The notes under the pieces are model-generated. The model saw only the letters and a list, made by a program, of their open reading frames with translations. It made no database searches and was not told where the DNA came from. Below are positions 41,682-50,592 of a stretch of DNA of 64,000 bases, piece by piece; the first letter of the stretch is position 1; each line of letters begins with the position of its first letter. Position numbers and translations under genes: made by a program. The DNA is taken from contig CAYMII010000007.1 of assembly GCA_964390565.1 (NCBI GenBank), forward strand, positions 1 to 64,000. Direction: 5' to 3'. This DNA comes from UBA8529 sp964390565. GTDB lineage: Bacteria > Bacteroidota > Bacteroidia > Bacteroidales > Tenuifilaceae.

Positions 41682-43208
41682 TTAGTTACTTCTGTACCGT
41701 TTAACTATAATGTTGTAAAAGGCTTTAAAGAAATACTTTATATCTGTTATAAAAGGATGCTTTTCGTAGGCGTTTAGGTACTTCATCTCTGAGGCCATTA
41801 TCTCATCGAGTGTTTTAGGATTATCTACGTAGAATGGAGGAACTAATCCCGGTTTAAACCTTACCCTTTTTTCTTGTAACTCTTTGGTATAAAGACTAAA
41901 ATAGTGTTTGCTAAGCGGTCGAACACCAACTATTTTAAGGTCACCTTTTAAAAGGTTAACTATCATTGGTAATTCGTCAATCCAAAACTTTCTCATAAAT
42001 CTTCCAAGTGTGGAAACCCTGAAGTCATCACGAATTTTTCCTCCTTCTTGCAAGTTGTGCTTATCGAAAATATAACTTTGTAAATACTCAGCATAAGGGT
42101 GCATGGTGCGCATCTTATATACTTTTATAATCTTTCCTCCCTTTCCAATTCGCTTAAGCTTAATAATTGGCCCATAGGTGGGCTCAAGGTCAAAGGCTGG
42201 TTGTTTAATTTTTCGGGAAATTACATAGAGGTGATTATCGACATACTCCTCTTCTAACACCTCAAATCCACACGAGTAAAGCCGTCCTAAAAGTTCTGCT
42301 CTGCTTATTACCCTATTCTCGCCTCGGGTTAAAACGAAGTAAATACTTTTTGTAAAAGGGAATTTTGGAAATACGCGTTTAAGAAAGTAATCAAGTGTAT
42401 AGTATATATAATTAAAAATAGGTGGGTATTTGGTGAGTATACGTTTTTTTCTCAGCTCTTTCGTTTCGGCAAGGCAAACAAATATTCCTCCCTTGGGGAG
42501 TTTATCATTTACTGCCTCAAAAAACTTGTTGATTCTTCGGATATCATTAACCCGCTTTAGATTTATTATAGAGTTATAGTAATCGTCGCTTTGATTTGAA
42601 ACGTTAAACCTTGTGGTGGTTGAAAGGATCAGATTTCGTTCTGAAAAAAGATTTACTGCTTTTTCGAAGTAACAGTAAGCGGTTCGTCCTAACTCAAAGA
42701 TAATCTCCTTCTTTATGGCCGCTTCTCTTTTTTTATCAACAAGAACAGGCTCATCAATTTTATATGTTTGCTCTTTTTCCTTTCTCTTCGGTCTTCGAGA
42801 TTTCGGCTGGAGAAAATCATCTGAAAGGACGTTGGTTTTCTTTAGCAACACCCAAAAGTAGAAGAATGCAATTTCAAAAAAGGTTGTAAAAGCAACGGTC
42901 CCAATTACAATGAACCGTGAATATCTATCAGCACGTAAAAAGAAAATTAGAATTGTTGTAAAAGCAAGTATTCCAAGGTTACTAATTAGGATCTGCTTGG
43001 TGTTGTCTGTATGTTTTTTTGCATCAAGATCATACTTGCTAAAAGTCAACGATATTACAATCCAAATAGCACCAAATACAAGTAACGCCTCGGTATAATT
43101 TGTTAGGTATGCTATAAATGATGAGTGTTTTAGCATTGCGCTAATAAAAAAACCCATCATTATAAATATGATATCAAAAAAGATAAATCCTAATACTCTG
43201 CGACTCAT
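41682..43208 (-). CDS. Polyprenyl-phosphate sugar-phosphotransferase (Bac_transf) with an atypical middle domain
   Basis: A 508-aa protein. Four N-terminal membrane helices (about 5-125) resemble WcaJ/WbaP. The C-terminus (about 345-508) is a Bac_transf catalytic domain with RIGKGGKIIKVYKMRTM, the Asp-Glu dyad in FWIDELPMIVNLLKGDL, and VGVRPLSKHY. The usual re-entrant hydrophobic helix just before this domain is missing; instead residues about 170-340 contain a segment resembling the end of a Rossmann methyltransferase (NKFFEAVNDKLPKGGIFV). It probably starts a lipid-linked glycan. A lone gene, away from the 1-15 kb locus. Confidence 0.85.
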   Translation of the reverse strand: MSRRVLGFIFFDIIFIMMGFFISAMLKHSSFIAYLTNYTEALLVFGAIWIVISLTFSKYDLDAKKHTDNTKQILISNLGILAFTTILIFFLRADRYSRFIVIGTVAFTTFFEIAFFYFWVLLKKTNVLSDDFLQPKSRRPKRKEKEQTYKIDEPVLVDKKREAAIKKEIIFELGRTAYCYFEKAVNLFSERNLILSTTTRFNVSNQSDDYYNSIINLKRVNDIRRINKFFEAVNDKLPKGGIFVCLAETKELRKKRILTKYPPIFNYIYYTLDYFLKRVFPKFPFTKSIYFVLTRGENRVISRAELLGRLYSCGFEVLEEEYVDNHLYVISRKIKQPAFDLEPTYGPIIKLKRIGKGGKIIKVYKMRTMHPYAEYLQSYIFDKHNLQEGGKIRDDFRVSTLGRFMRKFWIDELPMIVNLLKGDLKIVGVRPLSKHYFSLYTKELQEKRVRFKPGLVPPFYVDNPKTLDEIMASEMKYLNAYEKHPFITDIKYFFKAFYNIIVKRYRSN

Positions 43209-43479
43209 TGATTATCTGTTAAAAACATTATGCCAATATAACTTTTATGTACTAATATTAAACACCGATTCATAAAAATTATTTCTTCTCTTTGGTGTAA
43301 AATGTTTTACAAACCTAATAAACGCTACAAATTTAGGTTTAATCTTTATGTATCACAATTCATTGGCGATAATCTACATCATCTAAAATATCTTTTATAC
43401 ATTATAATTTGATGATTTAAGATTGTACATTTGCATATAATTCGCTACACAGTAGTTGACTTAAAGGTTTTGAGTTGCC
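43209..43479. promoter_or_regulatory. Divergent promoter region with back-to-back -7 boxes
   Basis: Between the divergent sugar-transferase and 922-aa-protein genes lie TAGGTTTG on the minus strand (43310-43317) and TACATTTG on the plus strand (43426-43433), both perfect -7 matches. The minus box overlaps one arm of an inverted repeat AAACCTAA (43311-43318) / TTAGGTTT (43333-43340), which could be an operator. Neither -7 box has a well-spaced TTTG -33. Confidence 0.4.
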
Positions 43480-46248
43480 ATGAAGAAGTTTCTACTTTTT
43501 TCTGTTTTTTCGCTTATCATTTTATCCTCATTAGCCTATTTTCTCTTCTTCCGCTCGCAGGAAGATTACGATGTATCTACCGATGCTATTTCGGCAGTTC
43601 CTGTATCTGCTTCTTTTATTTTAAAGGTTAATAATTTCCATCGTTTCACCGAAAATCTTCGAAATCGTAATCATATATGGGAAACTCTTAAGCCATTTAC
43701 ATCTGTAGCAAAAACTGACAGCATTATCGCTTTGATAGACACTTTAAGCATTCGCTCATCAGCATTTAACCTGTTGATTACTGTTAACCCTGTTTACATC
43801 TCAACACATGTCGATCAGAATGGTGAATTCAACTATCTATCCGCTGTGAGGGTATCAAAAGGATTTGATAAAAGCGAACAGAATAACTTGGTTAATAGTT
43901 TTGTAAACAAGGGTTTTAAAATTGAAAAATATGATTTTGAGAATGCAACAATTTCAAGCCTTGTTGACAGCTATAGATCTTCCGATGTATTATCTTTTTC
44001 AATTTATAAGGGGATCCTGATTTGCTCTTCCTCCAAAAAACTTATTGAAAAAGCAGTAAATCAAATCCATAATAATGCTTCTCTGCTAAAAACGGCAACT
44101 TTTTCAGCTATTTACCAAACAGCAGGAACTAAAGTAGATGCTAACCTATTCTACAACAATCAAACCCTACCATTAACATTCAAAAAATATTTAAATTCCT
44201 CTTATAAGGAGGGATTTAACGCTTTTAGTGATATTGCCGATTGGACCGAGTTAGACATTAGCCTAAAAGAGGACGAAGTTTTCCTAAATGGCTTTACCCA
44301 AACTGTTGATACATCAAACTCCTATCTAAAGATTTTTGCCAACCAGCGCCCGATTGAGAATAAAATAGCGTCGGTTCTTCCTTCCGAAACGGCCTTTTTT
44401 GTTTGCCTTGGTATAACAAATCTTGATGGCTACCTAAACGATTATCGATTATATCTCGATAAAACGGACAAGATACTTAACTATACTTCGGCTCTTAGCG
44501 ATTTTAATACTGCTTTTGGCGAAAACATACACGAACTCTACAAGTCGGTTTTCTTAGAAGAGATTGCTTTGGTTTACGCTGCTTTTGATGGCTTAGACTA
44601 TAAAGATTGTTGGTTTGTTACCATGAAGGATAGGGGGCAAAGCCAAACAAAACAACTTTTTGTTGATGCTCTCGAAAAATATGCAAAAAGTAAGGGCTTG
44701 AGGAAATCAGAATATAAAAGTTCGTTGAAAATTGACGATGAAAAAAGTGTTGATATCTTCAAATTACCTTCGCGAGGAATTAACTCAACGCTATTTGGGA
44801 GTTTATTCGCCGAGGTTTCTGATGAGTATTTCACTTTTATTGATGATTTCGTAGTTTTTGGTTCATCAAAAGAGGCTATTTCAAAGTTTATCCTTGCAAA
44901 CATCCGTAACAACCTTCTTCAGCTCGATATTTCGTATCGGCAGTTTAGTAATTTACTTGCTGCTGAATCAAACTACTTTATCTACTTAAACCCTCATAAA
45001 GCAGAGTCCTTATTTTATAATTATCTTGACCAAACATCTTCATTTTTCAATCATCTTTCCGCTTTAAACCGTATTCAGGGTGTTTCGCTACAGATGAACG
45101 GTGGAAGTTCAATGCTTTTCAACAATATCAGCATTCGGTACTCTCCATATACATCCGAAGAACCTCAAACAGCTTGGGAAACCAGACTCGATACCATTTT
45201 TACAATGAAGCCTCAAATAGTTGTAAATCATATAACTAAAAACAAAGAGATTTTCGTACAAGACGTTAAAAACAAGGTGTACCTACTTAACGATGTCGGT
45301 AGGGTAATATGGACTAAACAACTTCCCGAGCCAATTTTAGGAGATATTGAACAGGTTGACTTGCTAAAGAATAATAAGCTTCAGTATGTTTTTAATACTC
45401 GCAGTTTTATCTTCGCAATTGACCGACGTGGGAGTTTTGTGGAGGGGTTTCCAGTTAAATTAAGATCAAAGGCAACCAATCCTGTTGCTATTTTTGATTA
45501 CGATGGCAGTCGCGATTATCGGTTATTTGTTGCGTGCGAAGATCAGAAAATTTACACCTATAATAATAACGGTAAGCCTATTTCAGGATGGAGCTTCCGC
45601 AAAAGCGAGCGTAAGGTATATAACCAACTACAACACTTTAGGGTTAAGGGGAAAGATTTCATTGTTTTTGCTGATGAAAATCGCCCTTACATTCTCGATA
45701 GAAAAGGAGAGGAGCGTGTCACATTTCCAAGATACTTCTCAAAATCTTTGAATAGCCAATTTATATTGGATGAGGCTAATAGCAATCACACCGATCGGTT
45801 GGTAACAACTGATTCTGTTGGGCTTATTAAGTTTATCTACTTTAATGGTAGGGTTGAAGATGTTGCAATAAAGGCTTTTTCATCGAGTCATTCTTTTGAT
45901 TATAAAGACATAGATGCCGACGGAAAAGTTGAATATATCTTTTTAGATAAATCTCAACTTTACGTTTACAAACAAAATAAAAACTTAATGTTTTTATATA
46001 AGTTTGACACCGAAATAGACTCTCAAATATTAAATATAATGCTTTCCAAATCTTCGCAATATTTAGGCTTTACATCTTCTTCAAGTAGAAAATTGTATTT
46101 AATAAATGGTAATGGATCTTTGTATAATGGTTTTCCTTTGAAAGGGTGTTCGCCTTTTAGCATTGCTAAACTATCTAATTCGGGCGTAACATTTAACCTA
46201 TTTACGGGTTCTTCAAGGGGGATGCTATTAAACTATGCAGTAAAATAA
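43480..46248 (+). CDS. Large envelope protein, DUF3352-like N-terminus with a propeller-like C-terminus, function unknown
   Basis: A 922-aa protein with one N-terminal membrane helix (about 4-24) and no lipobox. Residues about 35-560 resemble a DUF3352-type domain (VPVSASFILKVNNFHRF at its start). Residues about 575-920 contain repeated blade-like segments with aromatic or Asp-rich turns (FDYDGSRDYRLFVACEDQ, DYKDIDADGKVEYIFLD), suggesting a beta-propeller. The second type of turn resembles FG-GAP/calcium-binding loops. A DUF4834 gene follows by 11 bases. Conserved in Bacteroidetes by appearance; no function is known to me. Confidence 0.8.
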   Translation: MKKFLLFSVFSLIILSSLAYFLFFRSQEDYDVSTDAISAVPVSASFILKVNNFHRFTENLRNRNHIWETLKPFTSVAKTDSIIALIDTLSIRSSAFNLLITVNPVYISTHVDQNGEFNYLSAVRVSKGFDKSEQNNLVNSFVNKGFKIEKYDFENATISSLVDSYRSSDVLSFSIYKGILICSSSKKLIEKAVNQIHNNASLLKTATFSAIYQTAGTKVDANLFYNNQTLPLTFKKYLNSSYKEGFNAFSDIADWTELDISLKEDEVFLNGFTQTVDTSNSYLKIFANQRPIENKIASVLPSETAFFVCLGITNLDGYLNDYRLYLDKTDKILNYTSALSDFNTAFGENIHELYKSVFLEEIALVYAAFDGLDYKDCWFVTMKDRGQSQTKQLFVDALEKYAKSKGLRKSEYKSSLKIDDEKSVDIFKLPSRGINSTLFGSLFAEVSDEYFTFIDDFVVFGSSKEAISKFILANIRNNLLQLDISYRQFSNLLAAESNYFIYLNPHKAESLFYNYLDQTSSFFNHLSALNRIQGVSLQMNGGSSMLFNNISIRYSPYTSEEPQTAWETRLDTIFTMKPQIVVNHITKNKEIFVQDVKNKVYLLNDVGRVIWTKQLPEPILGDIEQVDLLKNNKLQYVFNTRSFIFAIDRRGSFVEGFPVKLRSKATNPVAIFDYDGSRDYRLFVACEDQKIYTYNNNGKPISGWSFRKSERKVYNQLQHFRVKGKDFIVFADENRPYILDRKGEERVTFPRYFSKSLNSQFILDEANSNHTDRLVTTDSVGLIKFIYFNGRVEDVAIKAFSSSHSFDYKDIDADGKVEYIFLDKSQLYVYKQNKNLMFLYKFDTEIDSQILNIMLSKSSQYLGFTSSSSRKLYLINGNGSLYNGFPLKGCSPFSIAKLSNSGVTFNLFTGSSRGMLLNYAVK

Positions 46249-46259
46249 ACATCAATATA

Positions 46260-46493
46260 ATGTGGTTTTTAAAATTTATTTTGATCGTCTTTATTGTTCT
46301 GACTGTTTTGGGTTGGATAGGACGAATCTTTCTAAGAATCTATCTTGCCCGTTTAGCTCGTAGAATGCAGCAACAGTCTGAGGCAGACAAAGGACAAAAG
46401 GTTGGTGAAACCTATATAAAAGACACCGCATCAAAAGAAAAAATCGTTGACAAAACTGTTGGCGACTACGTAGATTTTGAGGAGATTAAATAG
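46260..46493 (+). CDS. DUF4834 family small membrane protein
   Basis: A 77-aa protein with one N-terminal membrane helix (about 3-28), a basic stretch (ARLARR) and the conserved end VGDYVDFEEI typical of DUF4834. It lies 11 bases after the 922-aa gene and 21 before the ROK kinase gene, so the three may be co-transcribed. The function is unknown. Confidence 0.85.
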   Translation: MWFLKFILIVFIVLTVLGWIGRIFLRIYLARLARRMQQQSEADKGQKVGETYIKDTASKEKIVDKTVGDYVDFEEIK

Positions 46494-46514
46494 GTAATAC
46501 AATATTATCATACA

Positions 46515-47477
46515 ATGATTGAAATTGTTGCTGGAATAGATATTGGCGGAACCAATTCTGTGATAGGATTAGTAACTCGGGATGGTGATTGTGTTGCAGA
46601 AACAACAATGCCTACTCGCAATAATGGAAGTTTTGAAGCCTATATCGAATCTCTATCGAATAAAATCAAAGCCCTTCATGCTCAAGTAGGTTCTGAAAAA
46701 TACAAACTTTGCGGTGTGGGAATTGGGGCTCCAAACGGTTCTTTTGGCCTAGGTGCAATTGTTAACGCCCCAAATCTCGAATGGAAAGGGATGTTGCCAA
46801 TATGTAAAGAAATTACAAAAAACCTCGATCTCCCTGCTGTTGTTACAAACGATGCCAATGCGGCCGCTCTTGGCGAAATGCTTTTTGGTAGCGCCAAAGG
46901 GATGAAAGATTTTATCGTCGTTACCCTTGGAACAGGCTTGGGTAGTGGAATTGTCGCTAACGGAAAGTTGGTTATTGGACACGATGGTTTTGCCGGGGAG
47001 CTTGGTCATACTATTTCTGAGGTAAATGGCAGAATGTGTGGCTGCGGTAACAAGGGCTGCCTCGAAACATACGTATCTGCAACCGGCATTAAACGTACCG
47101 TATTCATGCTTCTTGCTCAAAGCAATAAACCAAGTGTTTTAAGGGATGTTAGCTACGAAAACCTAACATCAAAAATTGTTACAGAGGCTGCTCATAATGG
47201 CGACCCTATTGCGCTTGAAGCATTTGAATATTCGGGTCGTATTTTAGGCATTAAACTTGCTGAAACCATTACCCTTTTTAGCCCCGAGGCAATATTCCTT
47301 TTTGGTGGTGTGGCAAAAGCGGGAAACTTTTTATTCGATCCAACAAAAAAATATATGGAAGAGTATATGTTCCCAATTTTCAGAGGTAAAGTAAAACTTC
47401 TTCCTTCGGGATTAGAGGGAAAGAATGCTGCTGTTCTTGGCGCTGCTGCTCTAATTTGGGAGGAGATAAATAAGTAA
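46515..47477 (+). CDS. ROK family sugar kinase (glucokinase-like)
   Basis: A 320-aa kinase with the ATP-binding motif GIDIGGTNSVIG, the sugar-binding VTNDANAAALGE, ELGHTI and the ROK zinc motif CGCGNKGCLE (about 176-185), all intact. The ROK group includes glucokinases and N-acetylmannosamine kinases. Lack of an N-terminal HTH argues for kinase rather than repressor function. Substrate preference is not visible, though glucokinase is the commonest assignment. Confidence 0.93.
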   Translation: MIEIVAGIDIGGTNSVIGLVTRDGDCVAETTMPTRNNGSFEAYIESLSNKIKALHAQVGSEKYKLCGVGIGAPNGSFGLGAIVNAPNLEWKGMLPICKEITKNLDLPAVVTNDANAAALGEMLFGSAKGMKDFIVVTLGTGLGSGIVANGKLVIGHDGFAGELGHTISEVNGRMCGCGNKGCLETYVSATGIKRTVFMLLAQSNKPSVLRDVSYENLTSKIVTEAAHNGDPIALEAFEYSGRILGIKLAETITLFSPEAIFLFGGVAKAGNFLFDPTKKYMEEYMFPIFRGKVKLLPSGLEGKNAAVLGAAALIWEEINK

Positions 47478-47491
47478 TTAACACTTTTTGT

Positions 47492-47523
47492 TTTGAATTA
47501 TATAACATTTGAAGCTACCTTTA
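47492..47523 (+). promoter_or_regulatory. Promoter-like pair for the aminopeptidase P gene
   Basis: TTTG (47492-47495), a 20-base spacer and TACCTTTA (47516-47523), one base off the TAnnTTTG consensus. Both lie in the 71-base gap before the aminopeptidase ATG. Confidence 0.4.
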
Positions 47524-47548
47524 AACTCCATTAAAAAAATAAACTACC

Positions 47549-48940
47549 ATGTTTGATAGTAAAGTGTATTCGGAAAGACGACTTAAACTGCGGAAGAAAA
47601 TTCGTTCTGGTCTTGTTCTTATTCTTGGGAATAACGAAGCGCCAATGAACTACCCCGCAAACACTTATCATTTCCGTCAGGATAGCAACTTCCTTTACTT
47701 CTTTGGCCTCGATCTACCCGGTCTTGTTGGAGTAATTGATATCGAAGACGGTAAGGATTGTATTTACGGAAATAATGTCGATATCGATGATATTATCTGG
47801 ATGGGCCCTCAGCCCACTATCAACGAACTTGCTGCAAAAGCAGGAGTACTTTGCACACATCCTTTAAAAGATTTAGCATCAACCCTACAGCGAGCTATTA
47901 ATCAAGGAAGAAAAATTCATTTTACTCCACCATATCGTGCCGAAAATATTATCACTCTTGAACGTTTGCTGGGTATTCACCCCTCATTGGTTCAAAAGTA
48001 TGCATCTAAAGACCTTGTTAATGCTATCGTTTCATTACGTTCTATCAAAGAGGCATGCGAAATTGAAGAGATTGAAAAAGCGTGCGATATAGGATATATA
48101 ATGCATACAACAGCCATGAAAATGGCAAAAATTGGTGAAACCGAAAGGAATATTGCCGGTGCAATGGAAGGTGTTGCTAGTAGCTTAGGCCTATTCCCAT
48201 CGTTCCCAATTATCTTATCGCAAAATGGAGAAACGCTTCATAACCACGATCATTCGCAAATCTTAAAAGAAGGTCGTTTGTTACTGTGCGATGCCGGGGC
48301 CGAATCTGTCTCTCATTATGCATCAGACTTTACAAGAACTATCCCTGTTGGTGGAAGATTCACACAGCGTCAAAAGGATATTTACAATATCGTTTTGGCA
48401 GCAAACAATAAAGCCATTGAGATTGCCAAACCAGGTATTCCTTATATTCAAGTTCACCTTGAGGCTGCAAAAGTAATTGCTGCAGGATTAAAAGAACTTG
48501 GCCTGATGAAGGGCGATGTAAACGAGGCTGTTGCTAATGGTGCACACGCTCTGTTTTTCCCTCACGGCCTTGGCCATATGATGGGTATTGATGTTCATGA
48601 TATGGAGGATCTTGGCGAGAACAACGTTGGTTATGATGATGAAATTGCTCGTTCCGACCAATTTGGAACCGCATATGTTAGGTTGGGTCGTAGGCTTCAA
48701 GAAGGTTTTGTTATTACTGTTGAGCCAGGCATTTATTTCATCCCCGCACTTGTTGAAAAGTGGAAAACCGAGATGATTAATACCGCTTTTATCAACTTCG
48801 ATAAGGTTGCTGAATATATTGGTTTTGGTGGTGTTCGTTTAGAAGATGATATCCTTGTTACAGCAAAAGGTTGCAGATTGCTTGGATCGAAGCGTATACC
48901 AATTACTGTTGATGAGGTTGAGAAAACTGTTCTTGGATAA
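47549..48940 (+). CDS. Xaa-Pro aminopeptidase (M24B, aminopeptidase P)
   Basis: A 463-aa enzyme with an N-terminal creatinase-like domain (about 1-160, FRQDSNFLYFFGLD) and the pita-bread catalytic domain. Metal ligands are visible: DAGAESVSHYASDFTRT (two Asp), HGLGHMMGIDVHD (His), VEPGIYFIP (Glu) and the final Glu in GGVRLEDD. It removes the first residue from peptides with Pro in second position. A single gene with a promoter-like pair before it and a terminator after it. Confidence 0.95.
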   Translation: MFDSKVYSERRLKLRKKIRSGLVLILGNNEAPMNYPANTYHFRQDSNFLYFFGLDLPGLVGVIDIEDGKDCIYGNNVDIDDIIWMGPQPTINELAAKAGVLCTHPLKDLASTLQRAINQGRKIHFTPPYRAENIITLERLLGIHPSLVQKYASKDLVNAIVSLRSIKEACEIEEIEKACDIGYIMHTTAMKMAKIGETERNIAGAMEGVASSLGLFPSFPIILSQNGETLHNHDHSQILKEGRLLLCDAGAESVSHYASDFTRTIPVGGRFTQRQKDIYNIVLAANNKAIEIAKPGIPYIQVHLEAAKVIAAGLKELGLMKGDVNEAVANGAHALFFPHGLGHMMGIDVHDMEDLGENNVGYDDEIARSDQFGTAYVRLGRRLQEGFVITVEPGIYFIPALVEKWKTEMINTAFINFDKVAEYIGFGGVRLEDDILVTAKGCRLLGSKRIPITVDEVEKTVLG

Positions 48941-48961
48941 GAATGAATTATAATTAATAAG

Positions 48962-48986
48962 AAAGGGCTTGTTGTTCAAGCCCTTT
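48962..48986. terminator. Bidirectional terminator after aminopeptidase P
   Basis: A 10-bp stem AAAGGGCTTG / CAAGCCCTTT with a TTGTT loop, followed by TTT on the plus strand and by T-rich sequence on the minus strand. Confidence 0.88.
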
Positions 48987-48992
48987 TTTGTT

Positions 48993-50105
48993 TTAGAACG
49001 CTTCGTTAGCCGTAAAATAAAAAGCCGGTTTGTTATCGGGTGTAAATCCTACATCAAAGCGAAGATGAACATTAGCGGGGTTTACACGTGCTCTAAACCC
49101 AAAACCATAGGATATCTTAAGTTCTTTTAAACTTATTTCATCTATCTCGCGGCTAACATCTCCTGCCGAACCAAACATCGAGCCTTTAAACCATTTATAG
49201 ATTGGGAATCGATACTCTAGCTGAGCGGCAAGTAGATTGTTGTCGCGATAGCGACCTTTATAGTAGCCTCTTAAAACATCGTTTCCACCCATTGCGGGTA
49301 GGTATTGAAAAGGAACATCGCCCCAAGCAAAATCGCCAAACACTTGTAAACTAAATAAATGGCGTCCAATGATTGGGTAGTAATTTCTTAGGTCAATAGT
49401 TAACTTGCTAAATTCTAACTTACTACCAAATATCTTACTATTAATCATCAAAGAGGCCTTGTAAAATTCCCCTTCTGTAGGGTAAAAGAAGTTATCGCGT
49501 GTATCCCATGTAGCAAGCAAACCCAACCCTGAAGTAAAGAAGGGTTTTGTTCCGGTTATGGTTTTGTTTATTAATTGGCCTCCTTCCTCAAAATCATCTA
49601 TTTTGTAATAACTCCATTGTCCTTGAAATCCGACCATAATGGCATCAAACAATACCCTTTGACGTTGAAAAAGAAGTGAAACATCTTTTGATATATAGTT
49701 CTCCTCCAATGAATCATGAGCGTTACGACCAATACCAAAAAATTTATCAGGGTAATAGTCGGCTTTTATATGTCCAGAGTAATAGAAGTCACGGTTTTCA
49801 GTATAAAACTTAGGTAGAATAGATATACTTGCTTGGTTTTTTAAGGTATATATGAGGTTCCCTTGAATATTTGAGGCTTTTCCTTTTCCTTCCTTAGTAA
49901 AATAGTAGCCCCCCGAAACACCTCCGCCCCAACTGGTCTCCTCACCATAGAAAAGAACAGGAAAAGCGAGAAAGTAATTTCTGTTAAGTTCTTGATTTTG
50001 TATGGTGTCCTTCTGCTCTTGATAACTGCATCCGCCCATCACTTTTAAAGCAAGCAGTAAGCAAATAGAAGTCACTATTAATATCCTATACATTGTTATT
50101 TTCAA
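48993..50105 (-). CDS. Omp85/BamA-like surface antigen barrel protein
   Basis: A 370-aa protein with a signal sequence (about 1-25) and an outer-membrane barrel of the surface-antigen family: GGGVSGGYYFTKEG, TWDTRDNFFYPTEGEFY, the plug-region motif MGGNDVLRGYYKGRYRD, and a C-terminal strand ending in Phe (FYFTANEAF), as expected for the BAM signal. POTRA domains are absent, as in many Bacteroidetes short Omp85 members. The cargo or substrate is unknown. ATG 50105 is used; ATG 50093 is also possible. Confidence 0.88.
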   Translation of the reverse strand: MKITMYRILIVTSICLLLALKVMGGCSYQEQKDTIQNQELNRNYFLAFPVLFYGEETSWGGGVSGGYYFTKEGKGKASNIQGNLIYTLKNQASISILPKFYTENRDFYYSGHIKADYYPDKFFGIGRNAHDSLEENYISKDVSLLFQRQRVLFDAIMVGFQGQWSYYKIDDFEEGGQLINKTITGTKPFFTSGLGLLATWDTRDNFFYPTEGEFYKASLMINSKIFGSKLEFSKLTIDLRNYYPIIGRHLFSLQVFGDFAWGDVPFQYLPAMGGNDVLRGYYKGRYRDNNLLAAQLEYRFPIYKWFKGSMFGSAGDVSREIDEISLKELKISYGFGFRARVNPANVHLRFDVGFTPDNKPAFYFTANEAF

Positions 50106-50592
50106 TTATTGTATAAAGGTAGTAAGCTTTACCCTGATTTATACAAATTTCGCTCCATTTATATATATCTTCTTGCTTCTCTTTTTAATTAACAATTGAA
50201 CTTAGATGTTGATAATTTTGTTTAGATTTTGTTAATAATAATGTTGGTTACGTATTAAAAAAAGATTTGGATTTTAACCCGCCTCATTCATTTATAACTT
50301 TTTTTAGATTATCAAAGGGTAATTACTAGAATTTAGTGATAACATACACACATATTATTAACCATAATGAACATGTTCGTAAAGTATCTTTTTATAAACA
50401 ATTCTACTATTAACAGTATGTTAATAAATGTTGAATTGGGTTGATTTATAAGTAAAAAGTAAATATTCTACCTGTTAAAAATTTGTTATCCGAATATTAA
50501 TAGACAATTTTGCAAGCGCTTTTCAAGTTTTTTTTAAACTGAATTAACAGCATAACATCATCATCATTTTATAAATTATTTAAAAAATAAAT
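50106..50592. other. AT-rich gene-free region between divergent genes
   Basis: About 490 very AT-rich bases. One perfect TAATTTTG box lies far from the nadA start (50213-50220). A 25-codon frame near 50366 has no supporting features. I see no tRNA, riboswitch or defined repeat here. Confidence 0.4.

Noticed and set aside
46749..47120. Minus-strand frame of 123 codons antisense to the ROK kinase
   Set aside because: The sense strand carries all ROK motifs. The antisense frame has no recognisable domain or start context.
50366..50443. Small ORF of 25 codons in the gap before nadA
   Set aside because: There is no conserved motif, ribosome site or neighbour support; such frames are expected by chance in AT-rich DNA.
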